Positions 20,704 through 29,838 of a stretch of DNA of 64,000 bases are shown one piece after another. A model generated the notes under the pieces. The model ran no database searches, had not been told where the DNA came from, and saw only the letters and a list, made by a program, of their open reading frames with translations. The DNA lies in contig JAJJLU010003462.1 of the NCBI GenBank assembly GCA_023807065.1, positions 1-64,000 of the forward strand. The letters run 5' to 3'. Position 1 is the first letter of the stretch. Each line of letters starts with the position of its first letter. Source of the DNA: Isotricha intestinalis. Lineage: Eukaryota > Ciliophora > Litostomatea > Vestibuliferida > Isotrichidae. A program made the translations under genes and the position numbers.

Positions 20704-22323
20704 TTATTTATAATCAATTACATTCTGATTGTCTCTACTTAATTTTTCATTATTATTATCATCATTATTATCATTGTCATCATCTTCTAAAAAATTATTA
20801 TTATTTTGTAAATCAACATTCTCAGTATTACCACCATTAATATAATCATTATTATTAATAATATTATTATTTCTGCTTATATTAGGTAAAATTTGAGAAT
20901 TATTTTGGTTTTCTTTAAGAACATTAAGATTATTTTTACTTAAAGATTTTTCACTAATATTAGGATTTTTTTCAGCATTTTCAGCATTAAATTTAGTTTC
21001 ATTAATATAATCAATTAAAGCATCTTTATCAGAATTATCAACTAATTTTCTTAATTTTTCTAATTCACTTGTTAATTGTTTAATATTTTTTTCTTGATTT
21101 ATAATATTTTTACTTAATAATTTCCTTTCATTATCTAAATCATAATATTTTTGATTATAAGCTTTTTCATTATTTTCATATTCTTTACTTTGAGATTTAT
21201 ATAATTTCTTTTGAATTGCTTCATTTTGAGTTTTTTCACTAATAAAATTAATTTGCATTTTTAAATCATTAATTTTATTAATATTCATTTTTATTTCTTT
21301 TTCATGTCTTTTTCCTAAAGATTCTATATTTTTATCTTCAGCAATAATTTTTTTTATAAAATCCTGAAATTTTTTATCATTATTTTTCATTGCTTGTAAA
21401 ATATAATTTAATTCATCTTCTTGAAAAATTTCATAAATATTTTCTGGAATTTCAAAATTCTTTTTTTCTTCTTCATTCTTTTTTTCAGATTGTTTATTTC
21501 TTGGAGTTAATATTTTAAATTTATTATTTTCATTTTCTTTCATTTTTTCATTATATTCTTCAACTTTTTCTAATCTATGATCAACTTGTTTTAATTTTAT
21601 ATCTAAATTATCTTTTTTTATTTTTAATTGATTTAATTCTTCTTTAAAAGACATTAAATTTTGAAAATAAATTTCTTTATTTTTTATACATTTTGTTAAA
21701 TGTTCTTTTAATAATTTTTTTTTGTGTATTATTTCTTTATTTAAAAGTTCAATTTGATTTTTATATTTTTTATTCTCATCCATTAATCTAAATCTATCTT
21801 TTAAATTTCCAATTGATTCACATTTTCTTTTTAATTGATTATTATCATTTCTATAAATTTCAATTAAATTATCCATATTATTAGCTTGAATTTTTTTAAT
21901 AGATAATCCATCAAATTTTTTTTTATTTTTAGAATTAAATTCTCTATCAATTTTTACTTTATTTGAAAGTTTTTTAAAACTTAATTTATATATTCTATCA
22001 TCCACTTTTTTTGAAATTTCTTCTAATTTTTCTCTTTGAATTGAATTACTTGATAATAAAGTTTTAATTTGTTCTTCTAATTTACTTTTATCATAATTTA
22101 TTTGAGCGATTTCTTCTTCTGGATTTTGAAGAAATTGATTTTTTTGCTTTTCGGTTTTTAATTGTATTTTTAAATCAGATATTTTAGATAAATATTCAAT
22201 TTCTCTTTCTTTAAATTCTTTTATTTTTTGTTTTGTTTCTTCTGATATTTCATTATCATTAATTTCATTTTCATTCTTTTCAATTTCAAATTCATTGTTT
22301 TCATTTTCTTCGTTTTCACTCAT
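20704..22323 (-). CDS. Coiled-coil protein (539 aa)
   Basis: 539 residues starting MSENEENENNEFE. From about residue 25 to 430 it is almost continuous heptad-rich helix (Leu/Ile every 3-4 residues in Lys/Glu/Gln/Asn), including EREIEYLSKISDLKIQLK, HRLEKVEEYNEKM and LTSELEKLRKLVDN. A more conserved-looking non-heptad segment lies around 110-175 (DDRIYKLSFKKLSNKV, IEIYRNDNNQLKRKC). The tail is Asn/Asp-rich. There are no motifs for myosin, kinesin or SMC heads. It could be a ciliary CCDC/CFAP-type protein; I do not recognise which. The end of Sec24 lies 150 bp away, converging. Confidence 0.65.
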   Translation of the reverse strand: MSENEENENNEFEIEKNENEINDNEISEETKQKIKEFKEREIEYLSKISDLKIQLKTEKQKNQFLQNPEEEIAQINYDKSKLEEQIKTLLSSNSIQREKLEEISKKVDDRIYKLSFKKLSNKVKIDREFNSKNKKKFDGLSIKKIQANNMDNLIEIYRNDNNQLKRKCESIGNLKDRFRLMDENKKYKNQIELLNKEIIHKKKLLKEHLTKCIKNKEIYFQNLMSFKEELNQLKIKKDNLDIKLKQVDHRLEKVEEYNEKMKENENNKFKILTPRNKQSEKKNEEEKKNFEIPENIYEIFQEDELNYILQAMKNNDKKFQDFIKKIIAEDKNIESLGKRHEKEIKMNINKINDLKMQINFISEKTQNEAIQKKLYKSQSKEYENNEKAYNQKYYDLDNERKLLSKNIINQEKNIKQLTSELEKLRKLVDNSDKDALIDYINETKFNAENAEKNPNISEKSLSKNNLNVLKENQNNSQILPNISRNNNIINNNDYINGGNTENVDLQNNNNFLEDDDNDNNDDNNNEKLSRDNQNVIDYK

Positions 22324-22417
22324 TTTATCTTTTTAAGTTATTTAAAAATAATAAAATATTTATTTACATTATTATAAAAAAATGAGTGTGAAAAAAAATA
22401 AAAATAAATTTAATTTA

Positions 22418-24157
22418 TTAAGTATTAATTTCATTTATTTTATTATTTTTAGTATTATTAATATTATTATCATCTTTATCATTGTTATTATTTTTATTAT
22501 TATTACTAACATCATTATTATTATTACTATTATTATTATCAATATTATTATTTTCATTATTAATATTATTATTATTATTTTCATTATTAATATTATTATT
22601 ATTTTCATTGTTAGTGTTATTATTATTATTTTCAACTTTTTTTCTTCTAGGTTTAACAACTGTAATTTGTGATAAATTTCCAAAAACATTTTTTTTAATA
22701 TCAATATTTAGATATTGTGAATAATAATTTTTCAAATCATCATCAAAATCAATTTCATTAGGATCTAATTTAATTCCTAATTCTCCATCTTCAAAAGAGC
22801 AAAAGCTCATATAACCATCACTAGAAGAAATAGCTAATACTTTATCTGCATTCCATGATAAATCTGTTATACTTTGTAAATGAATATTACTTATTGCAAA
22901 TTTAGGTATAATAGAATCAGTTCCATAAATAAAAACACTATCAATTGTTCCTATTGCAAATATCATTACATATGGTAAATCTAATAATTCTTTTACATCA
23001 TTATTTTCTTCTTTTTTTTCTTTTTTAAATATTATCGGACAAAATCTAACACATGTTGAACTTTTATCTAAAGTTGGTATATAAAATAAAGGATGTGAAA
23101 AATTATTTCTGGAAACTCCCCAAACTACAAAATCTATTTCTTCTTTATTTAATTCATTTTCATTTATTCCACTTACTAATAAACATATTTTACCATCTGG
23201 ACTAAAACTACTTCTTCTTACAAATGATGAACATTGATCTTGATCTGCAAAATAATAATGATATATTTTATTCATTTTCTCCTTTTCTTTCTCAGTACAT
23301 ATTTCATCAATAATCATATCATTATCATTTTTATTATTGTTTTTTTTCTTTTCAAATCTTTTCATTTGATTTAAATAAATTAAATTACTTTCCACTTTAT
23401 TTTCCACAATTTGATAAAATCTAACAGTTTTATCACAACTTTGAGTAATAACGAATTCATTTTTTGGATCCCAAGAAACTCCTTGTACAAAATTATTATG
23501 GTCACAAAATCTATGAACATACTTTCCTTTTTCAACATTGAAAATAAAAGCAGAATTATCAACACTTCCACTAATAATATATTTACTATCAGGAGACCAA
23601 GCTAAATCATAAATATCTCCAGAATGACCTCTTAAAATTTTATAATTACACCAAGTTATAATTTTTTCTTCATTTGAACCAAAAGTGACAGGTCTTAATT
23701 TTTGAACCCAAATAACAATAGTATGATCATCACTTCCAGTTGCTAAGTACATTCCATTAGGAGAAAATCTACAAATGTTAACAGTTGATGTGTGAGCTCC
23801 TGATAATTCACAAGTAAAAATTGGATAAATACGAATATCATTTTGAATGTTTGGATTTGAATTTGATGATAAGTAAGTTTCTATGAAGTTTTGGTATGTT
23901 GAAGTCAATGTTTGAGGAGACGAAGTAGATGATGTTGTGGGGATTATTGATGAATTCGGTATTGGAGCGGGAAATAAGGAAGAGGACTTTATGAGTGTAG
24001 ATAAGGAGATTGTTGATATTTCCCATAATTTCACGTACATTTTGTCTTCTGATTCTGCTCCTGTTGTTACGAGATAGTTTGTATTAGGGTAAAAATCACA
24101 TGACATTATACGATCGTTTTTACCGTGCCAATATATTTGTGGGAGGTCTATTCTCAT
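22418..24157 (-). CDS. CHAF1B: Chromatin assembly factor 1 subunit B (p60/Cac2)
   Basis: 579 residues, starting MRIDLPQIYWHGKNDRI. That matches the CAF-1 p60 opening, in which a short strand leads to the 'WH' before repeat 1. WD40 repeats run to about residue 460: GAHTSTVNICRFSPNGMYLA, GSDDHTIVIW, LRGHSGDIYDLAWSPDSKY, GSVDNSAFIFNVE, HNNFVQGVSWDPKNEF, QSCDKTVRFYQ, CSSFVRRSSFSPDG and ISSSDGYMSFCSFEDGE. HIRA is the closest relative, but it starts 'P.WV.H' and is longer. CAF-1 deposits H3-H4 at replication. The C-terminal 80 residues are an Asn-rich tail encoded by AAT repeats. Confidence 0.88.
   Translation of the reverse strand: MRIDLPQIYWHGKNDRIMSCDFYPNTNYLVTTGAESEDKMYVKLWEISTISLSTLIKSSSLFPAPIPNSSIIPTTSSTSSPQTLTSTYQNFIETYLSSNSNPNIQNDIRIYPIFTCELSGAHTSTVNICRFSPNGMYLATGSDDHTIVIWVQKLRPVTFGSNEEKIITWCNYKILRGHSGDIYDLAWSPDSKYIISGSVDNSAFIFNVEKGKYVHRFCDHNNFVQGVSWDPKNEFVITQSCDKTVRFYQIVENKVESNLIYLNQMKRFEKKKNNNKNDNDMIIDEICTEKEKEKMNKIYHYYFADQDQCSSFVRRSSFSPDGKICLLVSGINENELNKEEIDFVVWGVSRNNFSHPLFYIPTLDKSSTCVRFCPIIFKKEKKEENNDVKELLDLPYVMIFAIGTIDSVFIYGTDSIIPKFAISNIHLQSITDLSWNADKVLAISSSDGYMSFCSFEDGELGIKLDPNEIDFDDDLKNYYSQYLNIDIKKNVFGNLSQITVVKPRRKKVENNNNNTNNENNNNINNENNNNNINNENNNIDNNNSNNNNDVSNNNKNNNNDKDDNNINNTKNNKINEINT
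22430..22640. repeat. TTA/ATT trinucleotide-rich tract
   Basis: About 210 bp of imperfect (ATT)n on the + strand codes the poly-Asn C-terminus of CAF-1 p60 on the - strand. It also makes long shadow frames of Ile/Leu. Such tracts usually vary in length between strains and copies. Confidence 0.75.
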
Positions 24158-24658
24158 TTTTTAATTTTTTTTTCTTTTAAATTATTTTATTTATTTTTTT
24201 AAAATTATTTTTTTTTGTAATTAAATTATTAAAAAATTAAGGATACTTTTTTACAATTATTTATTTAAATAAAAGACATTAAAATTAATATTTATTTTAA
24301 AATGCAAATAAATAATATATTAATTAAGATATTAATATAAATATCATTATTTTAAACAATTATTGGTGATTTTATATTGTTTGTTTATTGTTAACGTAAA
24401 GGTTTATTTTTCTAGATTTTAGAAAAACTATTTGAGAAATAAAAAAATAAATTATTCAGAATAAATTATTTTTTAGATTTAACTTGTTAATTGTTTTAAT
24501 ATAAATTTATGATACATTATTTAAGATTTAAAGAATTCTCAAAATATAAAATTTTTTTTTTTATTTTAAATTATTTATTTCTAAAATTAATTTAACAAAT
24601 TGTTAAATATATATCATAAATATTTATATTCTTATATTTATATTTCAAATATTAGTTT
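24158..24658. other. Intergenic spacer
   Basis: About 500 bp between the start of the CAF-1 p60 gene and the end of the next minus-strand gene. It is nearly all A/T. I see nothing in it that I can support. Confidence 0.55.
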
Positions 24659-26875
24659 TTATTTAAAAAATTCTTTTTCAAAATCAATTAATTCCTTTTC
24701 ATCAACGCAATCTTCACTAGTATTTTTAATAATTTCTTTATAAATTTCATTAATTTCTTTTAAATCATTAATAGTTTTTTCCATTTTTTCCATTTTATCA
24801 CTTAAAGAATTATTATAAGTGATAAATAAATTAACTGCCTTTTTTGCATTTCTTTCATTAATTTTAATTTTATTTTCTTGAGATTTAATACTAACATTTT
24901 CTTCATTATTGATTTCATTAAATAAAGAAGGAATTTTCATATTTAAATATTTACTTGCTTTGTTTTTTATATTATTATAAATAATTTCAATACATTCTTC
25001 AATTATTTTTTTTAATTTTATATTTTCATTATAATATTTATTTATTCCATTTTCTTTTTCTAAAAAATTTTGATTTTTTTCATTAGAAATTAAAAAATTG
25101 ATTAAATTGCATAAATTGTTTTCTTCTGTTTTAATATTTAATTGTTTTATTTTATTATTTATTATTTTATTTATATTGAAAAATTCTTCATTTAATTTTG
25201 AAATTTGAGTATTTAATTTTGTATTATCTTCTTTTAATAACTCATTTGATGTTTCTAATTTTTTTATTTTTTCATTTTGAATTTTATTTAAATTTTCATA
25301 TTCTATTAATTTTGATAAAGAAATTTTATTTAAAAGAGAATCTGATTTTTCATTTTTTTGATTTGAACAATTTAATTTATTTCTAATTTTTTCTTTTTCA
25401 TATTTAATTTCTGTTGAAGTATTTGTATTTAATCTTTCATTTTTCATTTCTCCATCAACAATTATTATATTATTAGTATTAGTATTAGTATTTTTCTTTA
25501 ATATTAAACTTGAATAATATTCAATGTTCTTTTTTAACAATTCAAATTTTTTTTTTAATTCATTTATATTTTTTCTTTTTTGAAGAATCGATTTTTGTAA
25601 ATTATTCATTACTATAAAAAATTCAGAAATTTTTTGAGCAAGAATATAACTTAAATTATTAATATTACTTAAATTTTCATATTCTTCTGAATTTTTAGAA
25701 ACAGAATTTTGACTATTAAAACTATTTTTTAAATTAATAATTTCTTTTTCTAAACTTTTACTATTTCTTCCTAAATTTTTAATAAGAAAAGAATAATTTT
25801 TTTTATTACTTTCATCATTACTAATATTAATATTATTATTAGTACTATCATTTAAAATTATTTTTTTTGAATCAATATTAATTGAAGTTGAATTATTAGT
25901 TACACTTGGATTAGTATTTATATATTCTTTTTCTATTGAAGCATTTGAAAAATCATTATTATTTGATTTTATATTTGAACAAGAATTATTTAATTTTCCT
26001 ATTATTGATAAAAATCTTTTATTTTTTGCTAAATTTCTTTTTGCTTTCATTAAACCAGAATAATGATTAAGTGATAATGATGGCTTTAAAAATATTTTAT
26101 TTGTTATTGATTTTGTTTTCATTTCTTCTTTTTTCTCTTTTAAATTATTTGATATTTGAGATTGTAAATCTCTTAATTTTTGAAATATATTTTTAGCTTC
26201 ACTAAAAAAGTTTAATCCATTATTTTCTAATTGATTAATTAAATTATTAAATAAATTTTTTTGAGAATAATTTTCTTCTAATTGTTTTGTTAAAAGAGAT
26301 TCATTTGTCATAAAATTTTTTATTAATTTTGATAAAGAATTTATTATTTCTATAAAATTTTCACTTTGAATTAATTTTATATTTGGATTTTGATTTAAAT
26401 TATAATTATTAGATACAAATTCATTTAATCTTTCAAATCCTATATTTAATTTATTTATTGCATTTTTTCTACTTACTTCAATAATTTTGAATTGATTTTT
26501 TATAAAATTTAATATATTATCTAATTTATTATTTATAAATTCTTTTAATTTATTTGAATTAATATTTTTATAAATATTATTATAAATTTCTTCTTTATAT
26601 GTATTCATTGAAGTGATTATACTGTTTATTAAACTTTTTGGAACAATTATATTATTTAATTCTAAACTAATGTTTGATTCAATTTCTTTTTTTAATTTTA
26701 CAAATCCAGTATAAAAGTCAGGATTTTCTTTTGAAGTAATATCACTAGTATGTGGAGTTATATAATTTGTAATTTTTATTGGATTATTATTTATATTTTT
26801 ATTTTTTTTGGCTGCTTTATTTATAGGTATTTGTTTTTGAATATTTAAATTTTTTGAAATTCTTATTTTTTTCAT
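24659..26875 (-). CDS. Coiled-coil protein (738 aa)
   Basis: 738 residues in one exon, starting MKKIRISKNLNIQKQ. Helical, heptad-rich stretches occur at about 60-270 (ELNNIIVPKSLINSIIT, LNKLIGFERLNEFV-like), 355-440 and 520-735. They alternate with Asn/Ser-rich linkers, one containing the repeat NTNTNTNN. The C-terminus is acidic (SEDCVDEKELIDFEKEF). No motor, kinase or membrane feature is seen. The N-terminal half, with regularly spaced Leu/Phe and few gaps, looks more ordered than usual for such proteins. It could be a centrosomal or ciliary structural protein; the family is unknown. Confidence 0.65.
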   Translation of the reverse strand: MKKIRISKNLNIQKQIPINKAAKKNKNINNNPIKITNYITPHTSDITSKENPDFYTGFVKLKKEIESNISLELNNIIVPKSLINSIITSMNTYKEEIYNNIYKNINSNKLKEFINNKLDNILNFIKNQFKIIEVSRKNAINKLNIGFERLNEFVSNNYNLNQNPNIKLIQSENFIEIINSLSKLIKNFMTNESLLTKQLEENYSQKNLFNNLINQLENNGLNFFSEAKNIFQKLRDLQSQISNNLKEKKEEMKTKSITNKIFLKPSLSLNHYSGLMKAKRNLAKNKRFLSIIGKLNNSCSNIKSNNNDFSNASIEKEYINTNPSVTNNSTSINIDSKKIILNDSTNNNINISNDESNKKNYSFLIKNLGRNSKSLEKEIINLKNSFNSQNSVSKNSEEYENLSNINNLSYILAQKISEFFIVMNNLQKSILQKRKNINELKKKFELLKKNIEYYSSLILKKNTNTNTNNIIIVDGEMKNERLNTNTSTEIKYEKEKIRNKLNCSNQKNEKSDSLLNKISLSKLIEYENLNKIQNEKIKKLETSNELLKEDNTKLNTQISKLNEEFFNINKIINNKIKQLNIKTEENNLCNLINFLISNEKNQNFLEKENGINKYYNENIKLKKIIEECIEIIYNNIKNKASKYLNMKIPSLFNEINNEENVSIKSQENKIKINERNAKKAVNLFITYNNSLSDKMEKMEKTINDLKEINEIYKEIIKNTSEDCVDEKELIDFEKEFFK

Positions 26876-27552
26876 TTTTAAATATATTAATATATAGTTT
26901 TTTAAAAGTTTTAAAAAATATTAGCATTTAAAATTTTAAATTTTAATTAAATTTAGGTAATGAAATTGATTTTGGATATTTAAATTCCAATTATTTAAAA
27001 AATAATTAAATAAAAGAAATACTTAAATCCATATATCTCCCAAAATTACATAAATAAACAAAAAAGAAAAAATTCAAATTATCATCGAAATGATAATAAT
27101 TCATTATATTGAACAAAAAGGAGATAATATTAATTCATCTAATTCTTGTTAAAAAAATATTCTTTTAATAATTAATCAACAATAAAAATAAGAAAAATAG
27201 AAAAAAGGAAAAAATTGATTTAAATATAGTATGAAATTTTTTAAATATTCTCGAAAATAATATTAATGTTAAAACATAATTTGTTATATTGTTTATATTA
27301 AATTTTTAAGTTTAGCTCTGAGATTAAAATAGAAAAAAATAAAGAATGAAATAAATAAATTCTAAAGAAGAAAAAATAATATGTTTTTAAAAAGAACAGT
27401 GAATGATATTTTTTTATATTCAATATTTAATTTGTAATAACTATATTATTTCATTATTAATTATATTAAAAATAATTATTTTTCTTATTTTTTATTTTCG
27501 AATTTCTATTATTATTTAATTCTTTAAAAAAAAAATAACTTAAAAAACAAAA
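26876..27552. other. Divergent intergenic region
   Basis: About 680 bp separate the starts of two divergent genes. Slightly less AT-rich fragments near 27050-27150 read NKQKRKNSNYHRNDNNSLY on + before stops. I see no supported gene; promoters for both flanking genes should lie here. Confidence 0.45.
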
Positions 27553-28164
27553 ATGGATACATTAAAAAGAACAATGATAACATTTGGAACATTAGGAGAT
27601 TCAAAGGTAGGGAAAACCGCATTAACAAATGCATATTTAGAAAAAGAATTTGAAGATGAATATTTATCAACAATAGGAGTGAATTCATGCATAAAAGAAA
27701 CAACAATAAATTTAAATAATAAAGAATTACCAATTAAAGTTAAAATTTGGGATACAGCAGGTCAAGAAAAATTTAAATCTATTTCAGTTCAATATATAAA
27801 AAATTGTATGGGAATGTTGATTGTTTATGCAATTAATGACATTGAAAGTTTTAATAATATTATATCTTGGTTGAAAGAAGTAGAAGAAAAAAAAAGTAGA
27901 AGTAATATTCCTTTAATATTAATTGGTAATAAATATGATTTAGAAAATGAAAGAAAAATTAGTAAAGAAGAAGGAGAAAAATTAGCTTCAAAATATAATA
28001 TGAAATTTTTTGAAACTTCTGCTAAAACTGGTTATAATGTTAATGAAGCTTTTCAATGTTTAACTGATCAAGTTGTTGAAACTTACAAAGAAGAATTTAT
28101 TAAAGGTGATAAAAAAACTAAAATTGTTAGTGGTAAAAAAAAAAGAAATAAGTGTGAATGTTAA
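27553..28164 (+). CDS. Rab-family small GTPase
   Basis: 203 residues with a full set of GTPase motifs: P-loop GDSKVGKTAL (about 16-25), switch I STIGVN, switch [15 protein letters not shown] and ETSAKTG. The C-terminus KKKRNKCEC ends in a CxC double-cysteine suitable for geranylgeranylation, so the protein should cycle on membranes. The sequence ...KSISVQYIKNCMGMLIVYAI fits the Rab1/8/35-type group, but the subclass is not clear. No intron is seen, unlike the Rab7 gene further on. The ATG at 27553 gives a normal short N-terminus. Confidence 0.9.
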   Translation: MDTLKRTMITFGTLGDSKVGKTALTNAYLEKEFEDEYLSTIGVNSCIKETTINLNNKELPIKVKIWDTAGQEKFKSISVQYIKNCMGMLIVYAINDIESFNNIISWLKEVEEKKSRSNIPLILIGNKYDLENERKISKEEGEKLASKYNMKFFETSAKTGYNVNEAFQCLTDQVVETYKEEFIKGDKKTKIVSGKKKRNKCEC

Positions 28165-28447
28165 GTATTATTTATTAATTATTTAATTTTTTTATTTTAT
28201 TTTTATTTATTTATTATTAGGTTTTTTAATTTTTTTAAATTACATTTTTTATTTTTTTATTCAAATATAATCATTAACATAATATTAAATAAATAATATA
28301 AAACAATTTATTTATAAATTTTATCCCCTATATTAAAAAATATATAAAATAATTAAAAAAGTTCATTAAAATAATAAATATTTATTTAAAATAGTTTTTG
28401 TTTAAAAAGTAAAAAATAATTTAATTAATCAATTATATTTTTCAATA

Positions 28448-29551
28448 ATGGATGCCCCAACTGCAAACTATAAACCAATAAATGATAAATCCTTTATTTT
28501 AAAATATAATGAAGAAATTTATATCTTAATTATTAGTTCAAATTCTTTATCAATAAAAATGCTTTTATCAAAAAAAGACAATAATGAAAATTATTCTTTT
28601 CAAGAAATTATGACACTTGAACAATTAATGAAAATCCATAATTCATTTAAAGTTTTTGATTCAATAGATTTAGCTAGAAATTCAATTGAACAAATAATTT
28701 CAAATAATAAATATTTAATATCCAAGAAAGATAATGATAATATAATTCTTACATTAAAAATATCTTTATTTGAAAATATTTCTGATGCTTGTTTTATTTT
28801 AAAAAAAAAAGAAATGAGTCAAAATGAATTAATATCAAAACTTTGTCAAGATATTAAAAACATGAATGAAGAAATAAAAGAATTAAAAGAAGAAATAAAT
28901 AAAATAAAAAAAAACAATGAAAATAATATAATAAATGAATTAATAAATGAAATAAAAGAATTGAAAGAAGAAAATAATAAATTAAAAAAATATTATGAAG
29001 AAATAAAGGAATGGAAAGAAAATAAAACAAAAGAAAATGAGAAAGATTCAGAAGAGTATAAATTTAAATTTAAAGAAGGTTTAAATTATTCCCTTAATGA
29101 AAATAGAACAATAGCAACAAAAAATTCAGGAAGAAATGATTGGAATTGTTATATAATTGGTGATAAAGAAATTCCAATCAATAAAATTAGTAAATTTAAA
29201 ATTAAATTAAATGAATTTAAAATGAAATCAGGTAATTTATGGGATGTATTAATTGGTATTGGTCCAGATATGATTGAAAATAAAGCAAATTTTCATAGAA
29301 ATTGTTGGTCATTAATTTGCGGTAATTCTGATATTTATGATAAAGAAAAACATCAAATTTCTTATTCAAAAGGAACATTAAAAAAAGGAGATATTGTTGA
29401 AGTTATTATTGATAGAATTAAAGGAAATTTATCATTTGGTGTGAATGGAGTTAATTTAGGGATTGGATGTCAAAATATCCCAAATGATATTATCTTATTT
29501 CCTTGTATTGGAATTTATGATAAATTAGAAAGTGTAGAAATTGTTCAATGA
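28448..29551 (+). CDS. Coiled-coil/SPRY-domain protein
   Basis: 367 residues, stop TGA. The N-terminal 120 residues form a small alpha/beta region (KYNEEIYILIISSNSLSIKM). Residues 130-200 are a strong coiled coil (EEIKELKEEINKIKKNN, EWKENKTKENE). Residues 205-367 are a SPRY domain: SLNENRTIATKNSG, WNCYIIGDKEIP, FKIKLNEF, WDVLIGIGPDM, WSLICGNSDIYDK, LKKGDIVEVIIDR and GNLSFGVNGVNLGIG. SPRY domains bind partner proteins. The layout recalls the C-terminal half of TRIM proteins, but there is no RING or B-box. I believe this combination is expanded in several protists, so it may have relatives elsewhere in the genome. Confidence 0.85.
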   Translation: MDAPTANYKPINDKSFILKYNEEIYILIISSNSLSIKMLLSKKDNNENYSFQEIMTLEQLMKIHNSFKVFDSIDLARNSIEQIISNNKYLISKKDNDNIILTLKISLFENISDACFILKKKEMSQNELISKLCQDIKNMNEEIKELKEEINKIKKNNENNIINELINEIKELKEENNKLKKYYEEIKEWKENKTKENEKDSEEYKFKFKEGLNYSLNENRTIATKNSGRNDWNCYIIGDKEIPINKISKFKIKLNEFKMKSGNLWDVLIGIGPDMIENKANFHRNCWSLICGNSDIYDKEKHQISYSKGTLKKGDIVEVIIDRIKGNLSFGVNGVNLGIGCQNIPNDIILFPCIGIYDKLESVEIVQ

Positions 29552-29838
29552 ATAACATTTTTTTATTTTACAACAATTTTTTTAATAATTAGTCTTATTA
29601 AGTTTCATTTTTTTCTTTCAAATATAATTTTATTTTACTTTTAAATAAGAAAAATAATTTCTGCAATTCTAAACTTTCTTTTTAAAAAATATTTGGAATA
29701 ATAATTAATTGGAATTGGAAATTGAAACATTAAAAAATTATTATTCCCAAAACAAAATAAATAAATGCCACAATTAATATAATAAAAATAAAGAAATAAT
29801 AAAAAATAAAATTAAAAATAAAATTAAAAATTAAAAAA

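Noticed and set aside
22382..22724. Several overlapping Ile/Leu-rich frames opposite the CAF-1 p60 C-terminus
   Set aside because: They are shadows of the ATT repeat that codes the poly-Asn tail on the other strand; the WD40 protein explains the region.
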